A stretch of 64,000 nt of DNA from Sinorhizobium chiapasense (GCF_036488675.1 NZ_CP133148.1:3184001-3248000); one strand, 5' to 3'; shown: positions 34,501-43,124, numbered from the stretch's first letter. The notes: generated by a model from the sequence alone, not told the origin. Numbers and translations: made by a program.

Positions 34501-36393
34501 TCAGCACCCTGGGGACTGGTCGTCCTCGAGCGCATCGAGGAGCGCGCGGAAGCGGGGGTGGTCACGAATGGCGTCCAGATCGGAGTCCTGCTTGAACCAC
34601 AGGAGGTGATAGTAGGAACTTTGCGGCACGACGGTCTCAAGGAGGTCGAGGGCGCGCTCGCCCTCACCGAGAAGCGAATAAACGCAGGCTGCATTATATT
34701 GCGCGACCACGTCGTCCGGATCGATCGCCAGCGCACGAGCCACCCATTCCTTCGCGCGCTCGGGTTCGCCCATGTGCGCCAGCGCCAGCGCGCCGCGATG
34801 AGCCGGGCTGGCATTCTCCGGATGCCGCTCGAGCGCGCGTTCGGCCCGCGCGATCCCGACCCGCGCCCAGCGCTGGCGCTCGGTTTCCATCCCGAGCGAG
34901 AAGTAGCAACCCATCAAATGAATCGGCGAAAAATAGTCATCCGGCCTGATCTCGGCCGCGCGCTGGAAGAATTCGACCGCCTCCTGAAACCGACCAAGCG
35001 CAAACAGGAAACGACCATAATATAAGTTCGCTTCATAAAGCGAAGGATCAAGCGCCAGAGCCTGGCGGAACTCGCGGCCGGCCTCCTCCGTTTGCCCTTC
35101 GTGATTCAATGCCAACCCGCGTGAGGCATGCGCTTCCGCAAGATTTGGATCGAGCGCCAGCGCCCTTGCGCTCATATCGAGAATGCTCTCGAGCGGAAAC
35201 TCCTTTTCGTGCCAGTCCCTGATCGCACATTCGCATTCGGCTATGCCGGCATAGGCACGGGCATAGTTCGGATCGAGCTCGACCGCCTTCATGAACATCC
35301 GGCGCGCAAGCAGCAGGTAGGGCCGGGTCCAGGTACGCGAGAACTGCCGGCCGCGGAGATAGTAGGTATAGGCCTCGACGGAGGTGGTCGGATCGCTCTC
35401 GATCGCCTTCTTCTCTTCCGGCAGCAGCTTGATCCTGAGCTGGTCGACGATCGCGTGCGTGATCTCGTCCTGGATCATGAAAATGTCCGTGAGTTCGCGA
35501 TCGTAGCGGTCTGCCCACAAATGCCCGCCGGTCTGCGCATCGATGAGCTGGCCGGTGATGCGGACGCGCTCGCCCACCTTGCGGACGCTGCCTTCGAGAA
35601 TGAAGCGGACGCCGAGTTCCTGGGCGATCTGCTTAACCTTTACCGGTTTGCCCTTGTAGGTGAAGACGGTGTTCCGGGCGACGACATGCAGGCGTGAAAT
35701 CTTCGACAGATCGGTGATGATGTCCTCGGTGATGCCGTCGGAGAAATATTCCTGCTCCGGATCGTGGCTCATGTTCGTGAAGGGAAGAACTGCAACCGAA
35801 AGCTCATAACCGGGTTCCACCGTGACCGTGGCCGGCTCCGCCGACTTCTGGACCGCCGCGTCGCCGAAGGAGATGGTGTAGACGCGGACGCTCGGGGCAA
35901 TGTTCTTCAACGCATGCTCGCCCTTGTCCACGAAGCCGAGGTCGAGCCGCGAGCCGACGTGATCGCGCACCGAGGCCGAAACCGCGATGCCGGAGGGGTC
36001 GGCCAAGCCCTCGAGCCTGGCCGCGACGTTCACGCCGTCACCGAAAATGTCACCGTCTTCGACGATGACATCACCGAGGTGAACACCGATCCTGAGCTCG
36101 ATGCGCCTGCCCCTTGGCAGGCCTTCGTTTCTGGCGAGCATGCCGCGCTGAATTTCAGCTGCACAGGCGACGGCATTCACCACACTCGAGAATTCGACGA
36201 GCATGCTGTCGCCCGCAAGCTTGACGACACGTCCCTTGTGGTTTGCGATCTTGGGCTCCAGGAACTCGCGGCGATGTCTTTTCATCGCTGCCAACGTGCC
36301 GGCTTCGTCGGTACCCATGAGACGGCTGTAACCCACGACATCGGCAGCGAGGATGGCGGTCAGACGACGTTCCAAGAGACCCTCGATTTTCAT
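34501..36393 (-). CDS. Class III adenylate/guanylate cyclase with TolB-like and TPR domains
   Basis: A 630-residue signalling protein. Residues about 8-170 form a class III nucleotide cyclase domain: 'TAILAADVVGYSRLMGTDEAGTL' and 'VVKLAGDSMLVEFSSVV' provide the metal-binding aspartates D18 and D62, and 'RIGVHLGDVIVEDGDIFGDGVNVAARLEGLA' the dimer/catalytic part. Residues about 200-330 resemble the TolB-N/CadC-C domain ('SVAVLPFTNMSHDPEQEYFSDGITEDIITDLSKI'). From about 370 onward there are TPR-like repeats ('ALALDPSLYEANLYYGRFLFALGRFQEAVEFFQRAAEI'). No membrane segment. Rhizobia have many such cyclases. The ATG at 36393 is preferred over the TTG 15 nt upstream. Converges on the phzF-like gene. 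Confidence 0.9.
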   Translation of the reverse strand: MKIEGLLERRLTAILAADVVGYSRLMGTDEAGTLAAMKRHRREFLEPKIANHKGRVVKLAGDSMLVEFSSVVNAVACAAEIQRGMLARNEGLPRGRRIELRIGVHLGDVIVEDGDIFGDGVNVAARLEGLADPSGIAVSASVRDHVGSRLDLGFVDKGEHALKNIAPSVRVYTISFGDAAVQKSAEPATVTVEPGYELSVAVLPFTNMSHDPEQEYFSDGITEDIITDLSKISRLHVVARNTVFTYKGKPVKVKQIAQELGVRFILEGSVRKVGERVRITGQLIDAQTGGHLWADRYDRELTDIFMIQDEITHAIVDQLRIKLLPEEKKAIESDPTTSVEAYTYYLRGRQFSRTWTRPYLLLARRMFMKAVELDPNYARAYAGIAECECAIRDWHEKEFPLESILDMSARALALDPNLAEAHASRGLALNHEGQTEEAGREFRQALALDPSLYEANLYYGRFLFALGRFQEAVEFFQRAAEIRPDDYFSPIHLMGCYFSLGMETERQRWARVGIARAERALERHPENASPAHRGALALAHMGEPERAKEWVARALAIDPDDVVAQYNAACVYSLLGEGERALDLLETVVPQSSYYHLLWFKQDSDLDAIRDHPRFRALLDALEDDQSPGC

Positions 36394-36566
36394 CTTGTGT
36401 CCGAACAAGCTAACTTAGCCCTTTATAGTCTGGATGTCGTGCGGATACTTCCGCACCTTCCCCATCAGAATAGCGCGGCATCCAAGGCGGATCTGTTTCA
36501 AATGGAACGGTTCCGTGAGGTCTCAACCACCCCGGGTACTGCCGCTTGAAAAACACGTCCGGGCAG

Positions 36567-36722
36567 CTACGGCCGCACAAGCACTGTGATCATCATAACC
36601 GCGATCGCGAAAACTGCGATCTTCCAGAAATCGCGGCGTTGCCGGAGCCCCGGGAAGCCGAGTGGCTTGATGGCTTGAACGCACATCGCGAGCAGCAGGA
36701 GTGCCATCAGGATTTTCGACAT
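36567..36722 (-). CDS. Small hydrophobic protein, two membrane segments
   Basis: A 51-residue peptide from the ATG at 36722: 'MSKILMALLLLAMCVQAI' is one hydrophobic segment, a short basic turn 'GLRQRRDFWK' follows, then 'IAVFAIAVMMITVLV'. The hairpin topology with a basic loop suggests a small inner-membrane protein. I recognise no family. A GCGGGAA-like ribosome site precedes it. Expression is unproven. Confidence 0.5.
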   Translation of the reverse strand: MSKILMALLLLAMCVQAIKPLGFPGLRQRRDFWKIAVFAIAVMMITVLVRP

Positions 36723-36905
36723 TCGTTCATTCCCGCAAAGCTCTGTTCGCAGTGACGGACCGGATGGCAAAACGGGATGCAGCGGAAAGCGCCTGTGCAC
36801 TTTTCGCCATCACTTCCCTTCGCGCCATATCGTCGTCACTTTTCGTCGCATAGAGGGCTATTGTTTCCGCCGCCGATTTGCAATGACAGGTGGCACAAAA
36901 TCCGG
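36723..36905. other. Intergenic stretch before RIME1
   Basis: Nothing recognisable; presumed promoter region of the small membrane protein. Confidence 0.3.
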
Positions 36906-37004
36906 CTACAGCGCCGCGCGTCCAATCGGACGCGCAAAGGTCGCTTAGCACTTTGAAGTGCTGCATGACTCCTTAAACCGATTCCGATTTAAGGAATCAT
37001 GCAG
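36906..37004 (+). repeat. RIME1 element
   Basis: Forward sense: CTACAGCGCCGCGCGTCCAA, then CTTAGCACTTTGAAGTGCTG and AAGGAATCATGCAG. Both palindromes intact. Confidence 0.9.
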
Positions 37005-37060
37005 TAGCAATTGCGGGAACTCGCCCCTAGCTTGCAGACGGCAGAACGATTTTCGGATTG

Positions 37061-38368
37061 ATGATGAGAAAGAACCTGCTTCCCGTCACCGCACTCCTGC
37101 TTGGCACCCTGTTTCTCTTTCTCGGAAACGGTCTGCAGAGCCTGCTCCTGCCGGTCCGCGGCACGGCCGAAGGATATCCAACAACCATTCTCGGTCTTCT
37201 TGGCACATCCTGGGCCTCGGGCTTCGTTCTCGGCTGCTTCTTCGCACCGAACGTCGTCAAGCGGATCGGCCACGTGCGCGCCTTTAGCGTCTTCACGGCC
37301 TTGATCGCAATCATCTCACTGCTCACCGGCATCATGATCGATCCGATCTGGTGGGTTGCATTGCGCGCGGTCACCGGTTTTGCGACAGCGGGCACGTCGA
37401 TGATCATCGAAAGCTGGCTGAACGAGCGCGCCACCAATGAAAGCCGTGGCGTGATCTTCTCGCTCTATATCGCAATCACGCTTTTCGGAGTCGTCGGCGG
37501 TCAGATGATGATTCCGTTCGGCGAGACGACGACGACCTTCTTTTTCATGATCTGTGGCATTCTCTATTGCGTCGCAATGCTGCCGACGCTGCTCTCCAAG
37601 GCCGCCACGCCGCAACCGCTGAAACAGGTCCGGCTCGACCTGCGCGGCCTCTATCGCAATTCGCCGGTCTCCTTTCTTGGCATCCTGTTGGTCGGCATCG
37701 CCAACGGCGCCTTCGGTACGCTCGGCGCCGTCTTCGGTCGCCAGGCCGGTCTTTCCGACAGCACCGTCGCGACGATGATGAGCGTGGCAATCTTTTCGGG
37801 AGCCGTCATGCAGTTGCCTGCGGGGCGTATTTCTGACCGTGTCGACCGGCGTTACGTGCTGGCCGTGCTGGCCGGCGTCGGCGCGCTTGCGGGCCTTCTG
37901 ATCTTCCTCGTCGAACCGAACCAGGTCTGGATCGTCTTGACGCTGATCGCCGTCTACGGTGCCGCCGCCAATGCGCTCTATCCGATCGCGGTCTCCCACG
38001 CCAACGACTTCGCCACGCCGGAAGAATTCGTCAAGGTTTCGGGCGGCCTCTTGCTGCTCTACGGCATTGGCACGATCATCGGCCCGACGATCGGCGGACC
38101 GGTGATGACCGCGACGGGGCCCTACGGCCTATTCATGATCACGGCCTGCGCGCATATTTTGATCACGGCCTACGCGATGGTCCGCAGCCGCCGGCGTGCG
38201 CCCGTTCCGGTCGCCGAGCGCGACGCCTTCACGCCGGTCAATGCCGGTACTCCGACGACACCGGAAAGCCTGCAACTTTCACCGCGTGCCGCGCCGCTGG
38301 ACGAGCTGCGCGACGAGGATGTGAGCGACAACCCCGAGGAAGAGGAGAGATCGAATGAGCCTGTTTGA
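37061..38368 (+). CDS. MFS transporter (YcaD-like)
   Basis: A 435-residue major facilitator superfamily permease with 12 predicted membrane helices. The N-terminus 'RKNLLPVTALLLGTLFLFLGNGLQSLLLPVRGTAEGYPT' and 'WASGFVLGCFFAPNVVKRIGHVRAF' resemble the YcaD group of proton-linked exporters; 'GRISDRVDRRYVLAV' carries the inter-domain loop motif. A polar, Pro/Glu-rich cytoplasmic tail of about 50 residues ends it. The start may be 37061 or 37064. The last 14 nt overlap the DUF1192 gene. Substrate unknown. Confidence 0.88.
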   Translation: MMRKNLLPVTALLLGTLFLFLGNGLQSLLLPVRGTAEGYPTTILGLLGTSWASGFVLGCFFAPNVVKRIGHVRAFSVFTALIAIISLLTGIMIDPIWWVALRAVTGFATAGTSMIIESWLNERATNESRGVIFSLYIAITLFGVVGGQMMIPFGETTTTFFFMICGILYCVAMLPTLLSKAATPQPLKQVRLDLRGLYRNSPVSFLGILLVGIANGAFGTLGAVFGRQAGLSDSTVATMMSVAIFSGAVMQLPAGRISDRVDRRYVLAVLAGVGALAGLLIFLVEPNQVWIVLTLIAVYGAAANALYPIAVSHANDFATPEEFVKVSGGLLLLYGIGTIIGPTIGGPVMTATGPYGLFMITACAHILITAYAMVRSRRRAPVPVAERDAFTPVNAGTPTTPESLQLSPRAAPLDELRDEDVSDNPEEEERSNEPV

Positions 38369-38543
38369 CGACGACCTTCCAAAGAAGAAAACAGCCCACG
38401 AGATCGGCAGCGACCTGTCGCTGCTCTCTGTCGATGAACTGACGGCGCGCATCGCGCTCTTGACGGAGGAGATTGCGCGATTGGAGGCCGAGCGGGACCG
38501 CAAGTCGGCAAGCAGGTCGGCGGCCGACAAGCTGTTTCGCTAG
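38355..38543 (+). CDS. DUF1192 family protein
   Basis: A 62-residue protein: 'MSLFDDDLPKKKTAHEIGSDLSLLSVDELTARIALLTEEIARLEAERDRKSASRSAADKLFR'-type sequence, with an acidic start, a basic patch and one long charged helix. It fits the DUF1192 family of small alphaproteobacterial proteins of unknown function. Its start lies inside the MFS gene (14 nt overlap, GAGGAGAG upstream), so it is translated with it. Confidence 0.88.
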   Translation: MSLFDDDLPKKKTAHEIGSDLSLLSVDELTARIALLTEEIARLEAERDRKSASRSAADKLFR

Positions 38544-38618
38544 GTCGCGACGCTTCCGGCTTCGTGACCCGATATGAAAGTAACTTAACGGCAAATTAAG
38601 CATTTTCGGCGATTGTCA

Positions 38619-38723
38619 GATTATCCGGTTCCCCCGGACTCAGACATTTTCTCCGACTGGCGAATGGGTCTGATTTTTCTCCCTGTTTTACCTTGAGAGC
38701 CGCTTTTCGCGGCTCTTTTTTTG
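38619..38723 (+). ncRNA. Candidate small RNA upstream of rcdA
   Basis: A strong intrinsic terminator (38696-38723: AGAGCCGC-ttttc-GCGGCTCT plus seven T) stands about 150 nt after the DUF1192 stop with no gene to end. Upstream I see TTAAGC, a 17-nt gap and GATTAT (38619-38624) as a possible promoter, so a transcript of about 93 nt would start near 38631. It would contain TCAGAC...GTCTGA as a hairpin and an unpaired pyrimidine stretch TTCTCCCTGTTTTACC, a sequence type able to pair with Shine-Dalgarno regions. The listed span begins at the -10 element. The alternative is a 3' UTR of the MFS-DUF1192 transcript. Confidence 0.45.
38696..38723 (+). terminator. Intrinsic terminator
   Basis: AGAGCCGC-ttttc-GCGGCTCT followed by a run of T. 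Ends either the DUF1192 transcript or the candidate sRNA. Confidence 0.85.
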
Positions 38724-38724
38724 T

Positions 38725-38825
38725 CTTCAGCGCCGGGGCCTTTTGGACCGCAAGGGACGCTGAAGCACTTTGAAGTGCTGCATGATTTTGTCGGCAAACC
38801 GACTCCGATTTGAGGAATCATGCAG
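38725..38825 (+). repeat. RIME1 element, diverged
   Basis: Forward sense, starting CTTCAGCGCCGGGGCCTTTT; the linker GAAGCACTTTGAAGTGCTGC and the end GAGGAATCATGCAG are well kept. Confidence 0.75.
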
Positions 38826-38992
38826 TAGCGAACAGGGTATTTCAAAGAATTGTGGAGATTAACCCTTTCTTAAGAATACCCTTGCGCGGAATACGGTATG
38901 GGATCATTCTTCAACCATAAGGGGACCAGGGGAGCTTTCCCGGAGTCGCCCGTTACCTGACCGTGATGCGTTTGAACCAGGGAAAACAGGCC

Positions 38993-39511
38993 ATGTCCGA
39001 GAGAGGATTGAATACCGTCAGCTTCGCGGGACACGCTGCGTCCTCGGCGCAGTTCAAGGCGCTCTATGCAGAAGGCATGGGCCTGGTCGAGGAAACCGCG
39101 AGCTATCTCGACGGGCCGGGCCGTCTGGCCTCCAAGGCGCTGCCGCGCATGGCCTCGGTGCTCTACGCCGCAGAGTCGATGCGGCTTACCACGCGGCTGA
39201 TGCAAATGGCTTCCTGGCTCCTTCTTCAGCGCGCCGTCAACAACGGCGAAATGAGCCGTGACCAGGTTCTCTCGGAAAAGAGCAAGGTTCGCCTCGACAG
39301 CTTCAACGTCGATCGCAACGCGCCGGGCTGGAACGACCTCCCCGAGACATTCCGCGATCTGATCGAACGGTCGCTCCGTTTGCAGAACCGCGTCGCCATA
39401 CTCGACCGCGAGATTTACCGGCCGCAGGAGGCGACGACCTTCGTTCCTGACAACCAGAACGGCGTCAAGGCGCAGATCAAGCTGCTGCAGACCGCCTTCG
39501 GCACCAACTGA
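38993..39511 (+). CDS. rcdA: DUF1465 protein, RcdA-like regulator of CtrA degradation
   Basis: A 172-residue helical protein of the DUF1465 family, to which Caulobacter RcdA belongs. RcdA is an adaptor that, with CpdR and PopA, delivers CtrA and other substrates to ClpXP at the G1-S transition. Characteristic parts are 'FKALYAEGMGLVEETASYLDGPGR', 'RLTTRLMQMASWLLLQRAVNNGEMS' and 'FRDLIERSLRLQNRVAILDREIYRP'. The ATG at 38993 follows a GGGAAAACAGG leader. It is a single gene with its own terminator. Family membership is solid; the function is by homology. Confidence 0.82.
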   Translation: MSERGLNTVSFAGHAASSAQFKALYAEGMGLVEETASYLDGPGRLASKALPRMASVLYAAESMRLTTRLMQMASWLLLQRAVNNGEMSRDQVLSEKSKVRLDSFNVDRNAPGWNDLPETFRDLIERSLRLQNRVAILDREIYRPQEATTFVPDNQNGVKAQIKLLQTAFGTN

Positions 39512-39543
39512 CACCGGCAACCTGATCTCCCCAGGCAACCTTG

Positions 39544-39567
39544 AACCCGGCCGCGCGCCGGGTTTTT
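39544..39567 (+). terminator. Intrinsic terminator of rcdA
   Basis: AACCCGGC-cgcgc-GCCGGGTT followed by TTT. Confidence 0.85.
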
Positions 39568-39615
39568 AGTTTGGCTACTGCATCTGGAGAGAAGGGTTTG
39601 CGGCAAACAACAAAA

Positions 39616-39636
39616 AAGCCCGGCGGAGCCGGGCTT
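39616..39636 (-). terminator. Intrinsic terminator of rpmE
   Basis: AAGCCCGGC-gga-GCCGGGCTT with a T-run on the minus strand. Confidence 0.85.
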
Positions 39637-39660
39637 CGAACACGCCGGAAAGGCGAGCGA

Positions 39661-39882
39661 TCAGAGGCCGAGGCCTTCGAAGCGCTTCTTGAACTTGGAG
39701 ACGCGGCCGCCGCGGTCGACGAGCTGCTGGCTGCCACCGGTCCAGGCCGGATGCGACTTCGGATCGATTTCCAGGTTCATGGTGGCGCCTTCCGAACCCC
39801 AGGTCGAGCGGGTTTCGTATTCGGTGCCGTCGGTCATGACCACCTTGATCATGTGGTAGTCGGGATGGATGTCTGCCTTCAT
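39661..39882 (-). CDS. rpmE: 50S ribosomal protein L31, zinc-free form
   Basis: Ribosomal protein L31 bridges the large and small subunits. The 73-residue protein starts '[32 protein letters not shown]' and continues '[32 protein letters not shown]'. The cysteines that bind zinc in the C-plus form are absent, so it is the C-minus type. The reading frame is open much further upstream, but that segment is a structured leader, and the ATG at 39882 has GGAAG in front of it. Single gene with promoter, leader and terminator all visible. Confidence 0.96.
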   Translation of the reverse strand: MKADIHPDYHMIKVVMTDGTEYETRSTWGSEGATMNLEIDPKSHPAWTGGSQQLVDRGGRVSKFKKRFEGLGL

Positions 39883-39904
39883 AACAATCTTCCTAGAGTT
39901 CCAG

Positions 39905-39982
39905 GGTCCAATTGTCGCAAGGCATTGCGACTTTGGGACCGAACACGTAAATGAAGCCGCAGACCACCACTGGGCTACGGCT
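39905..39982 (-). promoter_or_regulatory. Structured 5' leader of rpmE
   Basis: Two hairpins on the transcript. The upstream one is AGCCGTAG pairing with CTGCGGCT (39955-39982, one G-U). The downstream one is a two-part stem, GGTCC + GTCGCAA with TTGCGAC + GGACC (39905-39940), ending 22 nt before the start codon. Such leaders of ribosomal protein genes often bind the protein product. Confidence 0.5.
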
Positions 39983-40001
39983 CCCCAATTCGATGCCGTG
40001 C

Positions 40002-40030
40002 CTATACATGAAGGTCTGCGGGATAACAAG
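40002..40030 (-). promoter_or_regulatory. Putative rpmE promoter
   Basis: Minus strand CTTGTT (40025-40030), 17-nt spacer, GTATAG (40002-40007). Start near 39994 gives a leader of about 112 nt. Confidence 0.5.
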
Positions 40031-40070
40031 TGCCGCGCGGAAGACTTATCAGGAAAGCCCTTCCGCGCCA

Positions 40071-40174
40071 CTGCATGATTCCTTAAATCGGAATCGATTT
40101 GAGGACAAAATCATGCAGCATTTCAAAGTGCTACAGCGACCTTAGCGCGTCCGATCGGACGCGCGGCGCTGCAG
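40071..40174 (-). repeat. RIME1 element
   Basis: Reverse sense, CTGCATGATTCCTTAAATCG to GACGCGCGGCGCTGCAG; both palindromes intact. It ends 15 nt before the ABC exporter start codon. Confidence 0.9.
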
Positions 40175-40189
40175 GCGATCGGGGGTCAT

Positions 40190-41992
40190 GTGTCCAGACG
40201 AGAAAACCAACGGCCAGCACGCAGATCCATTCGCCCGCTGGCCACCGTGCTGCCGTACCTCGCGCGCTATCGCCGGCTGGTGGTCGGAGCGGCGATCTCG
40301 CTGACGGTCGCCGCCGTCACCACGCTGACCCTGCCGTTGGCCGTCCGGCGGATGATCGACAACGGCTTCACCAATTCCGATTCCGGCTTCATCAACACGT
40401 ATTTCTCCATGCTGATGGTGCTGGCCGTTGTTCTCGCGCTCGCCAGCGCCGCGCGCTACTACTTCGTCATCTCGCTCGGCGAGCGGATCGTTGCCGATCT
40501 CCGCCGCGATGTCTTCGCGAAGGTCACGCGGCTCTCCGCCTCCTTCTTCGATGTCAACCAGTCCGGGGAGATCGTTTCGCGCCTGACCGCCGATACGACG
40601 CAGATCAAGTCTGCCGTTGGCGCCACCGCCTCGGTGGCGCTGCGCAATCTGATCCTGTGTCTCGGAGCGATCGGCATGATGATCTATACCAGCCCGAAGC
40701 TTTCGAGCCTCGTGCTTGCCGCGATCCCGGTCATCGTCTTCCCTCTCGTCGGTTTCGGCCGGTCCGTCCGCCGGCGCTCGCGCGAGGCGCAGGACACCCT
40801 TGCCACAGCCTCCGCCTATGCCGGCGAGGCAATCGCCGCAGCCCGCACAGTTCAGGCCTTCAACGGCGAGGAAAGCGCCAACCGGCATTTCGGCAGCGCG
40901 GTGGAAGACGCCTATGGCGCCGCCCGCGCGGCGATCAGGGCGCGGTCGATCCTGACTGGCTTTGCCATCACCATGGTGTTCGGCAGCGTCGTCGCGGTGC
41001 TCTGGTTCGGCGCGCGCGACGTGCTTGCGGGCACGCTCTCGGCAGGCACGCTCGGCCAGTTCCTGCTCTATTCGGTCTTCGCCGCCGGGAGCCTCGGTGC
41101 GCTTTCTGAAGTGTGGGGCGAGCTATCGCAGGCGGCGGGTGCCGCCGAGCGCCTCAACGAACTGCTGACCGAGGTACCGCAGATCCAGGCGCCCGAGCAT
41201 CCGGTCGCCATGCCGGTGCCGGCGCAGGGAGCCATCGCGTTTGCCGATGTCCACTTCGCCTATCCTGCCCGTCCGGATTACAAGAGCCTGAACGGTCTGA
41301 GTTTTGCGGTCCAGCCTGGAGAAACCGTCGCCATCGTCGGCCCCTCGGGCGCGGGCAAAAGCACGGTCTTCTCGATGCTCCTGCGCTACTATGATCCGGT
41401 CAAAGGCACGATCACGGTAGACGGCGTCGACCCCCGCACGGTCGACCCCAAGGACTTGCGTGATCGCATGGCCATCGTGCCGCAGGACGTGACGATCTTC
41501 GCCGCCTCCGTGCACGATAACATTGCCTTCGGCGCAGCGGATGCGAGCCGGGAAGCCGTGCGCGCAGCAGCCGTCGCCGCTCAGGCCGACGAATTCATCG
41601 CGAAGCTGGACCGGGGCTACGACACGGAGGTCGGCGAGCGCGGGGTGACACTTTCCGGGGGTCAGCGCCAGCGTATCGCGATCGCCCGGGCAATCCTCCG
41701 GAACGCGCCGATCCTTCTCCTGGACGAGGCAACCTCGGCGCTCGACGCCGAGAGCGAGACGTTGGTGCAGACCGCGCTCGACGGCCTGATGCGGCAGCGT
41801 ACGACCATCGTCATCGCCCATCGGCTGGCGACCGTGCTCAAGGCCGACCGCATCCTCGTCATGGATCACGGCCGCGTCGTCGAGGAAGGCACCCACGCAT
41901 CACTGATCCGCCAGGGTGGCCTTTACGCGAAACTCGCCCGGCTGCAGTTCGACCACGGCGCGGAAGCGCTCTTCGTGGCGGCGCGAAGTTAG
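40190..41992 (+). CDS. ABC exporter, fused membrane and ATPase domains
   Basis: A 600-residue half-transporter of the MsbA/LmrA type. Residues about 20-330 hold six membrane helices ('LVVGAAISLTVAAVTTLTLPLAV', 'YFSMLMVLAVVLALASAARYYFV'). The nucleotide-binding domain has Walker A 'GPSGAGKST' at 384-392, Q-loop 'IVPQDVTIF', signature 'LSGGQRQR', Walker B 'ILLLDEATSALD' and the switch 'VIAHRLATV'. All ATPase motifs are intact; it should act as a homodimer exporting a lipid, peptide or drug. The start is GTG at 40190 with a GGGGG ribosome site; no in-frame ATG lies nearby. Divergent from rpmE. Confidence 0.92.
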   Translation: MSRRENQRPARRSIRPLATVLPYLARYRRLVVGAAISLTVAAVTTLTLPLAVRRMIDNGFTNSDSGFINTYFSMLMVLAVVLALASAARYYFVISLGERIVADLRRDVFAKVTRLSASFFDVNQSGEIVSRLTADTTQIKSAVGATASVALRNLILCLGAIGMMIYTSPKLSSLVLAAIPVIVFPLVGFGRSVRRRSREAQDTLATASAYAGEAIAAARTVQAFNGEESANRHFGSAVEDAYGAARAAIRARSILTGFAITMVFGSVVAVLWFGARDVLAGTLSAGTLGQFLLYSVFAAGSLGALSEVWGELSQAAGAAERLNELLTEVPQIQAPEHPVAMPVPAQGAIAFADVHFAYPARPDYKSLNGLSFAVQPGETVAIVGPSGAGKSTVFSMLLRYYDPVKGTITVDGVDPRTVDPKDLRDRMAIVPQDVTIFAASVHDNIAFGAADASREAVRAAAVAAQADEFIAKLDRGYDTEVGERGVTLSGGQRQRIAIARAILRNAPILLLDEATSALDAESETLVQTALDGLMRQRTTIVIAHRLATVLKADRILVMDHGRVVEEGTHASLIRQGGLYAKLARLQFDHGAEALFVAARS

Positions 41993-42118
41993 ACTTTCGT
42001 CGTCCAACCGCGGCTGATCCACCCTCCGCCATTGCACTGCGGGAGCCGAACCCTATTGTTAAGGACCCGGCCTTTCGCAGCCGGCATCGTCACCGACGAA
42101 ATTGGGAGGATTTTCCGC

Positions 42119-43111
42119 ATGGCATTCACGAAACTGACCCGCCGCGCCGCCATCGCCTTCGGCCTTACTGTGCTTTCCGCGCTAAGCCTTGGCACGACGA
42201 CGCAAGCGCAGGACTTTCCGGAGCGGCCAATAACCCTGGTCGTCCCCTTCGCTGCCGGTGGCTCGACCGACGTGGTCGCGAGAATCATTGCCCAGAAGAT
42301 GTCGGAAGACCTCGGCCAGCAGGTGATTGTCCAGAACGTGGCGGGTGCCGGTGGCAATCTCGGGGCGGCCAATGTCGCGCGCGCCGATCCGGACGGCTAT
42401 ACGATCCTCATGGCCACGGTCGCGACTCACGCGCTCAACCCGCTGATCCTGAAGACCAAACCTTACGACCCCGAGAAGGATTTCGCACCCATCTCGCTCC
42501 TCGTCGTCGTTCCGAATGTACTGGTCGTCAATCCGGAACTGCCGGCCAAGAATGTCCAGGAATTGCTCGCCCTGCTCAAGGCGGCTCCGGACCAATACAG
42601 CTACGCCTCTTCCGGCAACGGCACGCCGCTCCACCTCTCGGGCGAGCTCTTCAAGAAGATGGCCGGCGTTGAGATGCAGCACATCCCCTACAAGGGCTCC
42701 GGGCCGGCGCTGAACGACGTCATCGGCAACCAGGTCCCGATCATGTTCGACAACCTTCCCTCGTCGTCGGGACATATCAAGGCCGGGACCCTGCGGGCGC
42801 TCGCGGTCACCACCGCCGAACGCGCGCCGTCGTTCCCCGATATCCCGACCATCGCCGAATCCGGTATTCCGGGTTACGAGACCTATACCTGGAACGCGCT
42901 CTTTGCGCCGGCCAACACGCCTCAGCCGGTGATCGCGCGATTGAACGAGTCGGCGAAGAAGGCGCTTGCCGATCCGGCGGTCCAGAAGCGCATGGAGGAG
43001 TTCAGCGCCAAGATCGTCGGCTCGACGCCCGAGGAGCTCGGCGCCCACGTCAAGGCCGAGCTTGCGAAATGGACTCCGGTCGTTCGCGACGCCAACATCC
43101 AGATGGATTGA
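42119..43111 (+). CDS. Tripartite tricarboxylate transporter substrate-binding protein (TctC/Bug family)
   Basis: A 330-residue periplasmic binding protein. The signal peptide runs to about residue 30 ('TTTQAQ'). The Bug-family motifs are 'PERPITLVVPFAAGGSTDVVARIIAQKM', 'VQNVAGAGGNLGAANVARADPDGYTILMAT', 'YSYASSGNGTPLHLSGELFKK' and 'HIPYKGSGPALNDVIGNQVPIMFD'. Such proteins bind carboxylates and feed TctA/TctB permeases, but no such genes are next to it, so it is an orphan receptor. GGGAGGA precedes the ATG. Confidence 0.9.
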   Translation: MAFTKLTRRAAIAFGLTVLSALSLGTTTQAQDFPERPITLVVPFAAGGSTDVVARIIAQKMSEDLGQQVIVQNVAGAGGNLGAANVARADPDGYTILMATVATHALNPLILKTKPYDPEKDFAPISLLVVVPNVLVVNPELPAKNVQELLALLKAAPDQYSYASSGNGTPLHLSGELFKKMAGVEMQHIPYKGSGPALNDVIGNQVPIMFDNLPSSSGHIKAGTLRALAVTTAERAPSFPDIPTIAESGIPGYETYTWNALFAPANTPQPVIARLNESAKKALADPAVQKRMEEFSAKIVGSTPEELGAHVKAELAKWTPVVRDANIQMD

Positions 43112-43124
43112 CCCTTAGAGCGCT

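Noticed and set aside
39883..40071. N-terminal extension of rpmE and a tRNA-like look (AGCCCAGTGGT)
   Set aside because: The segment resembles a D-arm by eye, but no acceptor stem, anticodon arm or T-loop can be built; it folds as leader hairpins instead.
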